Shown here piece after piece: positions 14,977 to 23,991 of a DNA stretch of 58,134 nucleotides. Numbering within the stretch: the stretch's first letter is position 1; the number at the start of each line of letters is the position of its first letter. The DNA comes from an uncultured Eubacterium sp. Its GTDB lineage: Bacteria; Bacillota; Clostridia; Lachnospirales; CAG-274. The DNA lies in NCBI GenBank assembly GCA_900545305.1, contig UQYD01000009.1, forward strand, positions 1 to 58,134, given 5' to 3'. Both the position numbers and the translations under genes were made by a program. The notes beneath the pieces were generated by a model. The model was not told where the DNA came from. It saw only the letters and a program-made list of their open reading frames with translations, and searched no databases.

Positions 14977-16896
14977 ATGAGATTATTAGATGTAATAAAA
15001 GGTAAAAATTCTAAAATATTTTGGTTTTCTAACATTATAACCATTATACTTGCCTATGGGTTTGCTATGTTTAATTGTACTATTGGTGTAGATGATGAAA
15101 ATATAGCTCGTTCATTGGATTGGAGATTATTTGAAACAGGTCGTTTTGGGTTAAATATTATTAATTCTGTCTTTAATATCAGATATTTTGTTCCTACTTT
15201 TTATATGGTCACTTGTTTTTTGCTCATAGTATTTGCTAATCATATTTTGGTAAATTTATATAGGATTATTTCAAAGGGTAAATTTAATAATATAGCAGGT
15301 TGTATATTTTCTATAACATTATTAAGTTATCCGACTTTTGCCTATAAATTCATTTTTGAACAGAATTTATTACAATTTGGACTTATATATTTATGTGCAG
15401 TGTTGATTGTGTATCTATATTATAGATATATGAAAAATATTGGAAACAGCTATTTATCTTTATTATCAATAATATGTTTGAATTGCTTTATAGTATTTAA
15501 TCTTGAAACAGGTATAGTAATAGTATTGATGCTTGTATTTTTTATGCTTATTTTAAACGATAAAATAAATATGAGAGATTTAATAACACCGATTTTATTA
15601 TCGTTTGTTTCGATTGTTTTATGTAAGGGAATTACATTTGTTGTAATGAAGATTGTAGGTGTAGTTTTAGATGACTATACAGGTAATTATATTACATATA
15701 GCAACAGTGAATCTTTTATGGATATATTTAAACAGTTGGTGGAAGTAGTACCTAAATTTTTAGGTGATAAGTTATTTAATTCAACTTTATACTTCTTTTA
15801 CGGAACAATATCAGTGGTTGCTTTATTTAAATATGCTATCAGTAAAGGGAAAAAGAATATATTTATAGCCTGTTTACTTGTTTTGCTTAGTTTATCAATG
15901 CTTTTGATTACAGGCGATAATAATATTAATCCGAGAGTTACATTATATATGCCTGTTTTCTTTGCAATATCAAGTGTATGTTTATATTTTATTATAGAAA
16001 ACAGCAGAAAAATTATTATTAGCATTTGCAGTATTGTGTTTGTTATACTTGTATATAATAATTGTCTTACTGTTAATATGGTAAATTATGATGCTTACAG
16101 AATGTCAGAATATGATGAAAGTATGGCAAGGAATATTTATAGCGATATTAATAAAAATATTGACTATAGCTCATCTATTTGGAATAAGCCAACGGTTTTC
16201 ATAGGGGCAGGACCATCATTTTACAGTAATTTTAAGGGTTATGTCAAAAATATAGGTATAGAATCTATATTCTATCACGATATAGCAAGCAATAATATTT
16301 TTGCCAATGAAACAGCCGGATTTAGAATATATAAATATTTTGAATTATTAGGATTACATGTAAAGGAAGGTAATGACATTCTTTATAAAAAATGTAAACC
16401 GATAGCTGAAAATATGCCTGTTTATCCTAAAGAAGGTTATATAAAGGAAACCAATGACGCAATAATTGTGAATTTTGGATATACATCAGAGTTAGGTTCC
16501 TATAAGAGTATTGAGGATTTAGATATACAAGAAAATAAAAATATTAAAAGTAATATTGAATATATAAAAGAAGATGGGAATATTATTTCTTTTAAGGGTT
16601 GGGTTTTTAACAAAAAATTTCCAACCAACGCTTGTAAAAAAGAGTGGTTGATAATTGATGATAAATATAAGCCCCCTTACGTTTCTCCTTATGAATATAC
16701 TTGTGCAAATGAATCCAGATTAGATGTAACTGAGGCTAATGATTTGTCAAAAGATTTTGAATATTGTGGGTCTACTGGCTCTTTTGATAAATCAAAAATT
16801 ACTGAGGACAAAGGTGATAATTTCAAAATGGAATTAATGCTTGTATATAAAGATGTATGGTATAAAACAGGGATAACATATGAATTTAGTAACTAA
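14977..16896 (+). CDS. GtrII-like membrane glycosyltransferase
   Basis: A 639-residue membrane protein with about ten hydrophobic helices in residues 15-375 and a hydrophilic, probably extracytoplasmic C-terminal part (about residues 380-639). The segment DDENIARSLDWRLFETGRFG (residues 38-57), with acidic residues and GR after the first helix, resembles the Glucos_trans_II (GtrII) family. That family moves glucose from a lipid carrier to surface polymers. It is a single gene with its own promoter and shares a terminator with the convergent aspA. The substrate cannot be predicted, and the family call is by eye. Confidence 0.65.
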   Translation: MRLLDVIKGKNSKIFWFSNIITIILAYGFAMFNCTIGVDDENIARSLDWRLFETGRFGLNIINSVFNIRYFVPTFYMVTCFLLIVFANHILVNLYRIISKGKFNNIAGCIFSITLLSYPTFAYKFIFEQNLLQFGLIYLCAVLIVYLYYRYMKNIGNSYLSLLSIICLNCFIVFNLETGIVIVLMLVFFMLILNDKINMRDLITPILLSFVSIVLCKGITFVVMKIVGVVLDDYTGNYITYSNSESFMDIFKQLVEVVPKFLGDKLFNSTLYFFYGTISVVALFKYAISKGKKNIFIACLLVLLSLSMLLITGDNNINPRVTLYMPVFFAISSVCLYFIIENSRKIIISICSIVFVILVYNNCLTVNMVNYDAYRMSEYDESMARNIYSDINKNIDYSSSIWNKPTVFIGAGPSFYSNFKGYVKNIGIESIFYHDIASNNIFANETAGFRIYKYFELLGLHVKEGNDILYKKCKPIAENMPVYPKEGYIKETNDAIIVNFGYTSELGSYKSIEDLDIQENKNIKSNIEYIKEDGNIISFKGWVFNKKFPTNACKKEWLIIDDKYKPPYVSPYEYTCANESRLDVTEANDLSKDFEYCGSTGSFDKSKITEDKGDNFKMELMLVYKDVWYKTGITYEFSN

Positions 16897-16899
16897 AAA

Positions 16900-16929
16900 A
16901 ATGACCTTTCCGAAACTGGAAAGGTCATT
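16900..16929. terminator. Bidirectional terminator between gtr-like gene and aspA
   Basis: AATGACCTTTCC - GAAACT - GGAAAGGTCATT gives a 12-bp stem, preceded by an A-run and followed by a TA/T-rich stretch. It serves the two convergent genes. Confidence 0.85.
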
Positions 16930-16939
16930 ATCATTTCCA

Positions 16940-18355
16940 TTACATAGCCTTAGCTATGGTTTCTAGTTCATTTTCAGGTTCTGTAAGATTTACAGGATTT
17001 AAAATTTCATTTAACTGGTTTTCTGAAAGTAGGTTTTCGCTTAATACTATTTCTTTAACGGTTCTACCTGTTTTAAGTGAAAGTTTAGCTATTTCGGCTG
17101 ATTTTTTATAGCCAATATAAGGGCAAAGGGCAGTAGAAATACCTACAGAATGTTCAACATAACTTCTACATTCCTTTTCATTAGCTGTAATGCCAGTAAC
17201 ACAGTTATTAGTAAGGGTGTTTACAGCTCCTGTAAGAGTTTCTATTGATTCAAATATATTGTAGAATAAAACCGGTTCAAAGGCATTTAATTCCATTTGT
17301 CCAGCTTCTGCTGCCATTGTAATAGTTGTATCGTGGCCAATTACAAGATAGGCTACCTGTGTTACAACCTCTGGAATTACTGGATTTACTTTTCCTGGCA
17401 TAATTGAAGAACCGTTCTGTTTTGCAGGAAGATTAATTTCGTGTAAGCCTGTTCTTGGACCACTGGAAAGAAGTCTTAAATCGTTACTGAACTTAGACAA
17501 GTTTACGGCACAAGTCTTTAAAGCATTTGAAACTGATACGAAGCAATCTAAGTTCTGTGTTGCATCAATTAAATCATCTGCCTGTTTAAAGGAAATACCA
17601 GTTAAAAGTGAAAGATTTTCTACAATGTGGTGTAAATACATGGGGCTTGTGTTTATAGCTGTGCCAATAGCTGTACCACCCATATTTACATATTCTACCT
17701 CCTTAAGTGCCTCTTTTATTCTAAATATATCTCTGTTTATAACTTTGGCATATGCGTGGAAGGACTGACCTAAACGCATTGGAACAGCGTCCTGTAACTG
17801 TGTTCTACCCATTTTTATAATGTGGTCAAATTCCTTTGATTTTAAAATTAAAGCACTATATAATTCTTCAAGTTCATTTAACAAATGTGACATAAGTTTT
17901 AATATTGTAAGTTTGCCAGCAGTTGGAATTACATCATTTGTTGACTGTGCCATATTTACGTGGTCATTAGGGTGAACTACTGTGTAATCCCCCTTAGTAC
18001 AACCTAAAAGCTCAATGGCTCTGTTTGCTATTACCTCATTTTCATTCATATTTGCTGATGTACCAGCACCACCTTGAACGGCATCAACTATAAACTGGTC
18101 GTGAAATTTACCATTAATAATCTCATCACAGGCAATAGATATTACATTTGCGATTTTGTAATTTAAAAGACCGGTGTGTTCATTTGTAATAGCAGCTGCC
18201 TTCTTTATTTGAGCAAGACTGTTTATGAATTCATAGTGCATAGGTTTATTTGTAATATGGAAGTTGTTTTTTGCTCTAAGGCTCTGTACACCATAATAAG
18301 CATCTACAGGAATTTCAAGGCTACCAATGGAATCAAATTCAGTTCTAGTTTTCAT
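16940..18355 (-). CDS. aspA: Aspartate ammonia-lyase (aspartase)
   Basis: It converts L-aspartate to fumarate and ammonia. The 471-residue protein has the aspartase/fumarase signature GSSIMPGKVNPV (near residue 320), the GGAGTSANMNENEVIANRA and HPNDHVNMAQSTND substrate segments and GRTQLQDAVP. It is distinguished from fumarase C by its closer match to the aspartase opening (RTEFDSIGSLEIPVDAYYG). The frame extends to a TTG at 18361, but the ATG at 18355 sits 10 bases from GGAGG and is preferred. It is monocistronic with its own promoter. Confidence 0.9.
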   Translation of the reverse strand: MKTRTEFDSIGSLEIPVDAYYGVQSLRAKNNFHITNKPMHYEFINSLAQIKKAAAITNEHTGLLNYKIANVISIACDEIINGKFHDQFIVDAVQGGAGTSANMNENEVIANRAIELLGCTKGDYTVVHPNDHVNMAQSTNDVIPTAGKLTILKLMSHLLNELEELYSALILKSKEFDHIIKMGRTQLQDAVPMRLGQSFHAYAKVINRDIFRIKEALKEVEYVNMGGTAIGTAINTSPMYLHHIVENLSLLTGISFKQADDLIDATQNLDCFVSVSNALKTCAVNLSKFSNDLRLLSSGPRTGLHEINLPAKQNGSSIMPGKVNPVIPEVVTQVAYLVIGHDTTITMAAEAGQMELNAFEPVLFYNIFESIETLTGAVNTLTNNCVTGITANEKECRSYVEHSVGISTALCPYIGYKKSAEIAKLSLKTGRTVKEIVLSENLLSENQLNEILNPVNLTEPENELETIAKAM

Positions 18356-18413
18356 ATACAATTTACCTCCAATAATGTTTGTTTATTTGTCGTTGTTTTA
18401 TTTGATGTCTGAA

Positions 18414-18442
18414 ATAATAGCACTGTATAAAAAAATTGTAAA
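18414..18442 (-). promoter_or_regulatory. Probable promoter of aspA
   Basis: Read on the minus strand: TTTACA - 17 bases - TATTAT, ending about 58 bases before the aspA ATG. Confidence 0.55.
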
Positions 18443-18611
18443 TATGTTTTATAATTATCAATAAAATTTATTTTATTAATAGGTTTCACTTTAATAAATG
18501 TATTGAAAGATAATTATACTTAATTTTATTAAGTTTCGGGCTGTGTGCTACAGCATAATTGACAAAAATTGAAATATGTTTTTGTGTAATATATTAACTG
18601 TGTCAATTTTG

Positions 18612-18640
18612 TTGACTTTTTGTTTTTTCAATGTTAAAAT
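18612..18640 (+). promoter_or_regulatory. Promoter of the ABC-F gene
   Basis: TTGACT - 17 bases - TAAAAT. The -35 sits inside an inverted repeat GTCAA-TTTTG-TTGAC (18602-18616), and a related ATTGACAAAAATTG lies about 45 bases upstream. These may be regulator sites, but AT-rich chance matches are possible. Confidence 0.6.
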
Positions 18641-18671
18641 CTATCTATAATTTTTATGTAAGGAGTAATTT

Positions 18672-20213
18672 ATGAGCATTTTAACAGTAGAAAATATGAG
18701 CCATGTTTTTGGTGGTAGAGTAATATACGAAGATGTTTCCTTTAAGTTAAATAAAGGTGAACACGTTGGTTTTATCGGAGCTAATGGCGAAGGTAAATCT
18801 ACATTTATGAAAATTATCACTAATAAACTTATGCCGGATGAAGGTAAAATCGAATGGGCTAAAAGAGTTCGTGTAGGATATATGGACCAGCATGCTGAAC
18901 TTAAAAAAGGTCAGACTATCAGAGATGCCTTAAAAACTGCATTTGACTATTTATTTGATATTGAAAAAGAGATGAATGACATATATGCAAAAATGGGCGA
19001 TGAGGGTGCAGACATTGACAAGTTAATGGAAAGTGCAGCTGAATTGCAGGATATTCTCGATACAAGTGACTTCTATATGATTGATACAAGAGTTGAAGAA
19101 GTTGCAAGAGGTGTAGGTCTTACAGATTTAGGACTTGATTCTGATGTGGACGATTTATCCGGTGGTCAGAGAACTAAAATTCTTCTTGCTAAAATGCTTT
19201 TACAAAATCCTGATATTTTGCTTTTAGACGAGCCTACAAACTACCTAGATGAAGAACATATTGCTTGGCTTAAAGAATATTTATTAAAGTATGAAAATGC
19301 CTTTATTCTTATTTCACACGATATGGAATTTTTAAATGATGTTGTAAATATCATTTATCACGTTGAAAATGCTCATATTACACGTTATGTGGGAGATTAT
19401 AATGAATTCCTTAGATTATACGAATTAGGTAAAAAACAGCTTGAAGCAGCCTATAACAGACAGCAAAATGAAATTAATTCACTTCAGACTTTTATTGCAA
19501 AAAATAAAGCCAGAGTGGCTACAGCCGGTATGGCAAGAGCAAGACAGAAAAAGCTTGATAAAATGGACATTATTGAATTGGCAAAAGAAAAGCCAAAGCC
19601 AGAGTTTAGATTTGTTGCAGGCAGAACTTCCGACAAACTTATTTTTGAAACAAAGGATTTAGTAATAGGATATGACAAGCCTTTATCAAAGCCTTTAAAT
19701 TTATTGCTTGAAAGAGGGCAGAAGGTAGCTGTTGTTGGTTCAAATGGTATTGGTAAAACTACACTTTTAAGAAGTCTTTTAGGTGAAATTAAGCCTATTT
19801 CAGGTTCTGTAGAACTTGGTGGCAATCAGCTTATAGGTTATTTTGAACAGGAAATAAAGAGCGATAATACTAATACTTGTATTGATGATGTATGGAATGA
19901 GTTTCCGTCTTTAAATCAAGGGGAAGTAAGAGGTTTGTTGGCTAAATGTGGTTTAACAACTGACCAAATAGAAAGCAAGGTTTATGTATTAAGTGGTGGA
20001 GAACAGGCAAAGGTAAGACTTTGTAAAATAATGAATAAGGAAACTAATATTCTTGTTCTTGACGAACCTACAAACCACTTAGATGTAGACGCTAAAGACG
20101 AATTAAAAAGAGTTTTAAAAGAATATAAGGGTACTATTTTAATGGTATGCCACGAACCAGAATTCTATAAGGATATTTGTACAGAAATTTGGGACGGAAG
20201 TAATTTCAAATAA
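18672..20213 (+). CDS. ABC-F family ATPase (ribosome-associated type)
   Basis: A soluble 513-residue protein with two ABC domains and no membrane segment. Domain 1 has Walker A GANGEGKST, signature LSGGQRTKI and Walker B ILLLDEPTNYLD; domain 2 has GSNGIGKTT, LSGGEQAKV and ILVLDEPTNHLD. The charged helical linker between them (about residues 245-310) is the P-site-tRNA interaction motif of ABC-F factors. The layout resembles the YkpA/YbiT group, with no sign of an antibiotic-resistance-type long arm. A translation-factor role is inferred from the family. It is monocistronic. Confidence 0.85.
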   Translation: MSILTVENMSHVFGGRVIYEDVSFKLNKGEHVGFIGANGEGKSTFMKIITNKLMPDEGKIEWAKRVRVGYMDQHAELKKGQTIRDALKTAFDYLFDIEKEMNDIYAKMGDEGADIDKLMESAAELQDILDTSDFYMIDTRVEEVARGVGLTDLGLDSDVDDLSGGQRTKILLAKMLLQNPDILLLDEPTNYLDEEHIAWLKEYLLKYENAFILISHDMEFLNDVVNIIYHVENAHITRYVGDYNEFLRLYELGKKQLEAAYNRQQNEINSLQTFIAKNKARVATAGMARARQKKLDKMDIIELAKEKPKPEFRFVAGRTSDKLIFETKDLVIGYDKPLSKPLNLLLERGQKVAVVGSNGIGKTTLLRSLLGEIKPISGSVELGGNQLIGYFEQEIKSDNTNTCIDDVWNEFPSLNQGEVRGLLAKCGLTTDQIESKVYVLSGGEQAKVRLCKIMNKETNILVLDEPTNHLDVDAKDELKRVLKEYKGTILMVCHEPEFYKDICTEIWDGSNFK

Positions 20214-20216
20214 AGC

Positions 20217-20250
20217 AAAAAAAGTTCTCATTAATTTGAGAACTTTTTTA
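20217..20250. terminator. Bidirectional terminator between ABC-F and DUF4405-like genes
   Basis: AAAAAAAGTTCTCA - TTAATT - TGAGAACTTTTTT is a nearly perfect stem with T-runs on both strands. The loop contains the stop codon of the minus-strand gene. Confidence 0.9.
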
Positions 20251-20878
20251 TATGTTTCTTTATTAAAAGAGATATTATATATCCTATGATTGTAAACAAT
20301 ATCATTATAGAAGTGTAGTCTATAACAAATTTGAATATATTTTCATTGAAATCTGTAAGCATAAATTTATTAATGAGGAAAACATAGGATAGTATTTTTC
20401 TGGAATACAAAGAATATGCACCATAAATAGCAATTAATATAAAAATTAACTTTATTATGGGTCTTGTGTTTTTTGGTAAAAATATGCCAAGGTGCATACC
20501 CATATGTATAGACACAAGTATAAATCCTAAATGAGAGGCTGATAAGTGTATAAGTCTGCTAATAGCCATTCCAGAGTTTATATTAAGGAATGAAAATGTA
20601 TATTCAGACGTAATAATGCCACTTATCATAAGTAAAATCATTGTTATTAAAAGCAATATATTTATTATGGTACTTAAAATTCTATATGGTGCATAACTTC
20701 CTTTAAATAGGTTGCTGTACCATTTTATATTTAATATATTGTGAATGATAAAAATGATAAATAGTGCAGTTCCGGCATATTCGTGGTATGCTTTGCCAAT
20801 TAGTTGATGTGCCATAAGGGTAATCATCATAATTGGCATAGCAATATTAATTATGTTTCTTACAATTTTTGTGTCCAT
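20231..20878 (-). CDS. DUF4405 / cytochrome b-like membrane protein
   Basis: About 215 residues with five or six hydrophobic helices. Histidines recur within or next to helices (AHQ, YHEY, IHN, LIHLSASH, IHMGMHLG), the pattern of a b-type haem membrane protein in the DUF4405/cytochrome b561-like group. The ATG at 20878 (MDTKIVRN) is chosen; the frame is open to 20911, but that start lies inside the preceding gene. It follows the flavodoxin lipoprotein by 5 bases, so the two are co-transcribed. A role in passing electrons across the membrane is inference. Confidence 0.7.
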   Translation of the reverse strand: MDTKIVRNIINIAMPIMMITLMAHQLIGKAYHEYAGTALFIIFIIHNILNIKWYSNLFKGSYAPYRILSTIINILLLITMILLMISGIITSEYTFSFLNINSGMAISRLIHLSASHLGFILVSIHMGMHLGIFLPKNTRPIIKLIFILIAIYGAYSLYSRKILSYVFLINKFMLTDFNENIFKFVIDYTSIMILFTIIGYIISLLIKKHIKKFSN

Positions 20879-20883
20879 AAATC

Positions 20884-21561
20884 TTATATTACACCATTGT
20901 CTTTCAACCACTGTGTAATTTCATTTTCTGAATTTTCTACACTACTTCCACGTATAGCTAAACCTTCTTTTACCTGTGCGTTAGGTAAAAGGGCAGATAA
21001 GTCTTTTTCGCTTGTACCCATACCACTGCCTTCGTTAGTGCAAATAGGAAGTATAGTTTTGTTTGTAAAATCATATTTTTCCAAGAATGATGCTACAGCC
21101 ATAGGGTATGTTCCCCACCAGTTTGGATAAACCAAAACAACTGTGTCATAGTCGTCTATATTGTCAATATGGTTTGTAACAACTGGTCTTTTGTTTTCTT
21201 TCTTTTCGTTAGATGCTATATTAACAGTTTCGTTATAGTCTACAGGATAGCTTTCCTGTGTCTTTATTTCGAACACATCGCTGTTTGTAGCCTTTTGTAC
21301 ATAATCTGCTACAAGGTGGTAATTACCATTTACTATACTTGCTGAAGATATACCGTCAACATTGTTATTTTCCACATTTGATGCCCAAGAGAAATATACT
21401 GTCAAAACTTTGTTGTTTGGTGTGTTTTCAGTATTTTCTGTCTGTTCAATAGTAGTTGATTCAGTTGATGTTTCAGAATTAGAAGTGGTATTTGAGTTAC
21501 CACAACCATTTAAAGTGAATGCTATTGCACCTAAAACAAGTAAAACTAATAATCTTTGCAT
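20884..21561 (-). CDS. Flavodoxin-domain lipoprotein
   Basis: The N-terminus is a lipoprotein signal (MQRLLVLLVLGAIAFTLNGC) with lipobox LNGC, then a Ser/Thr/Glu-rich tether (about residues 23-50) and a flavodoxin domain. Conserved features are VYFSWAS, YPVDYNETVNIA and YPNWWGTYPMAVASFLE. The usual phosphate loop is replaced by a longer ASNVENNNVDGISSAS segment, as in some Flavodoxin_4 proteins. It would be anchored outside the membrane, unlike classical cytoplasmic flavodoxins. The ATG at 21561 follows GAGGTG by 7 bases. It lies 11 bases after the preceding gene. Confidence 0.8.
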   Translation of the reverse strand: MQRLLVLLVLGAIAFTLNGCGNSNTTSNSETSTESTTIEQTENTENTPNNKVLTVYFSWASNVENNNVDGISSASIVNGNYHLVADYVQKATNSDVFEIKTQESYPVDYNETVNIASNEKKENKRPVVTNHIDNIDDYDTVVLVYPNWWGTYPMAVASFLEKYDFTNKTILPICTNEGSGMGTSEKDLSALLPNAQVKEGLAIRGSSVENSENEITQWLKDNGVI

Positions 21562-21572
21562 ATAATTACACC

Positions 21573-22556
21573 TCACTTTTCAGAGTTTTCAATCCAGTTC
21601 TTAATTTGTGCAGTTGTTGTTGATGAATTACAAGCTAAACCGTCTTTTATAGTAGAATTATGAAGGGCAGTTTTTAAATCACTTACACTTGAGCCTAATC
21701 CAGAGCCTTTATGAGTTGAAAATGGAATTATAGTTTTTCCGTCTAAATTGTTATTTTCAATGAAAGTAAACATTGCCATAGGCATTGTACCCCACCAAAT
21801 AGGATATCCAATGTAGATGGTATCATATTCGTCTAAGTTATCAACAGTTGTCTTGATTTCAGGTCTTGCTTTTTCAGCTTTTTCTTTCTGAGCAATGTCA
21901 ACTGTTTCGTTGTAATCTTCAGGATATGGAGTTACAGTTTCAATTTTTACAATATCACTGCCTGTAATGTCCTTTATTTCATTTGCAATTCTTTCTGTTG
22001 TGCCGGTTTTTGAAAAATACACTACAAGAGATTTGCTGTTAGATTCAGTTTTTTTAACAGTTGTTGTTTCTGTACTTTCTTCTACTGTAGTAATCTCTGT
22101 AGTAGCTTCCTGCCTGGGTGTAATAGAAATAGTCTTTGTATCATTATCCCAATTTACATCAAAGCCAAAACTTTCAGCAATAAATCTGGCTGGTAACATT
22201 GTTCTGCCATTTAATATAACAGGAGCAACATCAAGGGTCTGTGCTTTATTATTGAAATAGGCTGTTTTGCTGTCTACAGTCATTTCAACTTTGTTTGAAC
22301 CAAGGGTAATAGTAACAGTTTTTGTATCATTGTTCCAATCTACATTTCCACCCATAGCCTCACTTACACCTCTGACAGGTATCAGTGTTCTGCCGTCAAT
22401 AATAACGGGAGCAGTATCAATAGTAACACTACGGCTACCAATGTTAATTGTATTACTATCTACTTGTAATGTAATTGCTGTACCAACAGCGAATACAGTA
22501 GTTAGTGTATTAAGAATTAAAAGTAAAGATAATAAAATGGATATAAATTTTCTCAT
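21573..22556 (-). CDS. Secreted stalk-domain/flavodoxin fusion protein
   Basis: It has 327 residues. A signal peptide (about 1-23) precedes a pair of copper-amine-oxidase-N-terminal-like stalk repeats (GRTLIPVRGVSEAMGG and GRTMLPARFIAESFGF, each followed by WNNDTKT- or WDNDTKT-type strands), then a Thr/Glu-rich linker (about 150-175), then a flavodoxin domain with a canonical FMN phosphate loop SKTGTTERIA and YPIWWGTMPMAMFTF. The combination places an FMN-type domain outside the cell on a wall- or surface-binding stalk. It is the first gene of the flavodoxin-DUF4405 string and is led by a repeat-rich promoter. Confidence 0.8.
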   Translation of the reverse strand: MRKFISILLSLLLILNTLTTVFAVGTAITLQVDSNTINIGSRSVTIDTAPVIIDGRTLIPVRGVSEAMGGNVDWNNDTKTVTITLGSNKVEMTVDSKTAYFNNKAQTLDVAPVILNGRTMLPARFIAESFGFDVNWDNDTKTISITPRQEATTEITTVEESTETTTVKKTESNSKSLVVYFSKTGTTERIANEIKDITGSDIVKIETVTPYPEDYNETVDIAQKEKAEKARPEIKTTVDNLDEYDTIYIGYPIWWGTMPMAMFTFIENNNLDGKTIIPFSTHKGSGLGSSVSDLKTALHNSTIKDGLACNSSTTTAQIKNWIENSEK

Positions 22557-22574
22557 AAAATTCCTCCTTTTATA

Positions 22575-22666
22575 TAAAATGGAAACAATGTATACTTTTA
22601 TTATAAGGGGAAAGATGTTTTATGATAAGTATTACATATGATAAGTATACAAAAGTTTCCATTTTA
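22575..22666 (-). promoter_or_regulatory. Repeat-rich promoter region of the exported flavodoxin genes
   Basis: Minus-strand promoter TTATCA (22623-22628) - 17 - TATAAT (22600-22605). It is bracketed by a long inverted repeat: TAAAATGGAAAC (22575-22586) with GTTTCCATTTTA (22655-22666), and inside it GTATACTT (22590-22597) with AAGTATAC (22643-22650). Two direct repeats of ATGATAAGTAT (22622-22632, 22638-22648; 16-base period) overlap the -35. This is strong evidence for dedicated regulation by an unknown protein. Confidence 0.6.
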
Positions 22667-22673
22667 AACTAGA

Positions 22674-23576
22674 TTAATTATTTTCTGCTTCGTAAACAGA
22701 ATTTATTACAGCAACGGCATTTAATGTTCTTGGATAGCCTATGTATGGCATACAAACAGTAATTACCTCAAGCATATAATCTTTTGTTTTGCCTAAATTT
22801 TTGTTGCCGTTAGTGTGAGCAGTAAGTTGTGATTCACAACCACCTAAAGTTGCAATACAAACAAAAGTTAAAAGTTCGTGCTGTTCAAGAGTAAGACTAT
22901 TTCTTGTATAGAAATCGCCAAAGCAGTAATCAGGTAAATAACTACTACCTAATCTTACTTCATCTTCAGCTGGTTTGTTGAAGTTTAAAGCTCCAAAAAT
23001 ATCAGTCTGTGCTTCTCTGCCTTTATCCCAACGATTTTCTTCAGTTACAGTACCTTGACCAGTTGGAATAGCAAGTCCTTTTTCTTTAAATACTTCATTG
23101 ATTACGTTTACAGATTCAAGGGCTTTAGCTGCACCAACATAAGGAGTACAATGGTATACAGCTTCTGTAATTTCTACAGGAGTTAAACCGGCATCTAATG
23201 CAGAATAAACGTGAGTTTTTAAAAGTGTGTTTGTTCCTAAATTTGTAAGAGCTACAAGAGATATTAATTCTCTGTCTTTATCAGTAAGCTGACCCTGTTG
23301 ATAAATTTCACCATATACAAGATTATTTACAATATTGTGTAAATCTGAATTTGCAATATTTTCTGGAATTTTACTATCTTTGTAAAGTTCATTAAATTTT
23401 TCAACTGCTAATTTTTCTTTTTCTGACATATTATTGTCCTCCTCCTTTTGAATTGTTTCGTAACTTTCGCCATTTTTTGTTTCTGTTGACTTAACTATGT
23501 CCTTTGCAAAAGTAGAAAAGGGCATAGATGTAATTAATAATAACAAAGATAATGTAATGCAAAGTGTTTTTTTCAC
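22674..23576 (-). CDS. Exported carboxymuconolactone-decarboxylase (CMD) family protein, two domains
   Basis: It has 300 residues, a signal peptide (MKKTLCITLSLLLLITSMPF, then STFAK) and two tandem CMD domains (about 60-155 and 185-295). Each has the helical signature (DRELISLVALTNLG...ITEAVYHCTPYVG; EQHELLTFVCIATLGG...VITVCMPYIGYPR). Each repeat has a single Cys before PY(V/I)G rather than the CXXC of AhpD peroxidases, so peroxidase chemistry is not supported. It starts with GTG at 23576 behind GAGGAGGT. Export of a CMD protein next to exported flavodoxins suggests a shared extracytoplasmic redox or aromatic-compound role, but the substrate is unknown. Confidence 0.75.
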   Translation of the reverse strand: MKKTLCITLSLLLLITSMPFSTFAKDIVKSTETKNGESYETIQKEEDNNMSEKEKLAVEKFNELYKDSKIPENIANSDLHNIVNNLVYGEIYQQGQLTDKDRELISLVALTNLGTNTLLKTHVYSALDAGLTPVEITEAVYHCTPYVGAAKALESVNVINEVFKEKGLAIPTGQGTVTEENRWDKGREAQTDIFGALNFNKPAEDEVRLGSSYLPDYCFGDFYTRNSLTLEQHELLTFVCIATLGGCESQLTAHTNGNKNLGKTKDYMLEVITVCMPYIGYPRTLNAVAVINSVYEAENN

Positions 23577-23690
23577 AGATTACCTCCTCGTTATTAATCA
23601 TTATAATTTCTTGTTAATATAATGATACAACTTAGAGTTAACTATAAGTCAATAGCAAAAATTGTGAATTTTTAAAAAACAATAAAAAAT

Positions 23691-23852
23691 GAATTTTATA
23701 AACAGTATAATGCTGATGGTGGAGATTGTACAGTTGTAGATTTACCTAAGGAAGGTATTACTGGTAACAGCTACTTTATGTTTCAAGAAAAGAATAATAA
23801 AGAAATAGCTGACCATATTGAAAAACGGCTTTCTGAAAGAGGATTAAACTAG
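23691..23852 (+). pseudogene. Remnant of an alpha/beta-hydrolase C-terminus
   Basis: In one frame the plus strand reads about 53 residues, including DGGDCTVVDLPKEGITGNSY and ending EKRLSERGLN before a TAG at 23850. This is the C-terminal end of secreted alpha/beta-hydrolases (family pattern GI-GN(T/S)HF-F, then (E/D)IAD-I--WL). There is no start codon with an SD, a stop lies just upstream at 23673, and the position that normally holds the catalytic His (NSHF) is Tyr here. It is therefore a decayed fragment next to the CMD gene. Confidence 0.65.
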
Positions 23853-23957
23853 AAACTATAGTAAACAGGTATAAAATTTATATGTTATCATAGACACGGG
23901 TTAAAATATGGTTATGTTTGATAAATACTTTGTTGAATTTTTTAAATAAAAATATAC

Positions 23958-23985
23958 TTGACAATGTAAAAAAGACTGCTATAAT
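23958..23985 (+). promoter_or_regulatory. Consensus sigma-A promoter with no downstream gene
   Basis: TTGACA - 16 bases - TATAAT, perfect at both hexamers. It points into about 260 bases without a credible ORF that end at a terminator. Confidence 0.85.
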
Positions 23986-23991
23986 CAAACA

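Noticed and set aside
22674..23576. AhpD-type peroxidase call for the CMD protein
   Set aside because: The CXXC pair of AhpD is missing; each domain has one Cys only.
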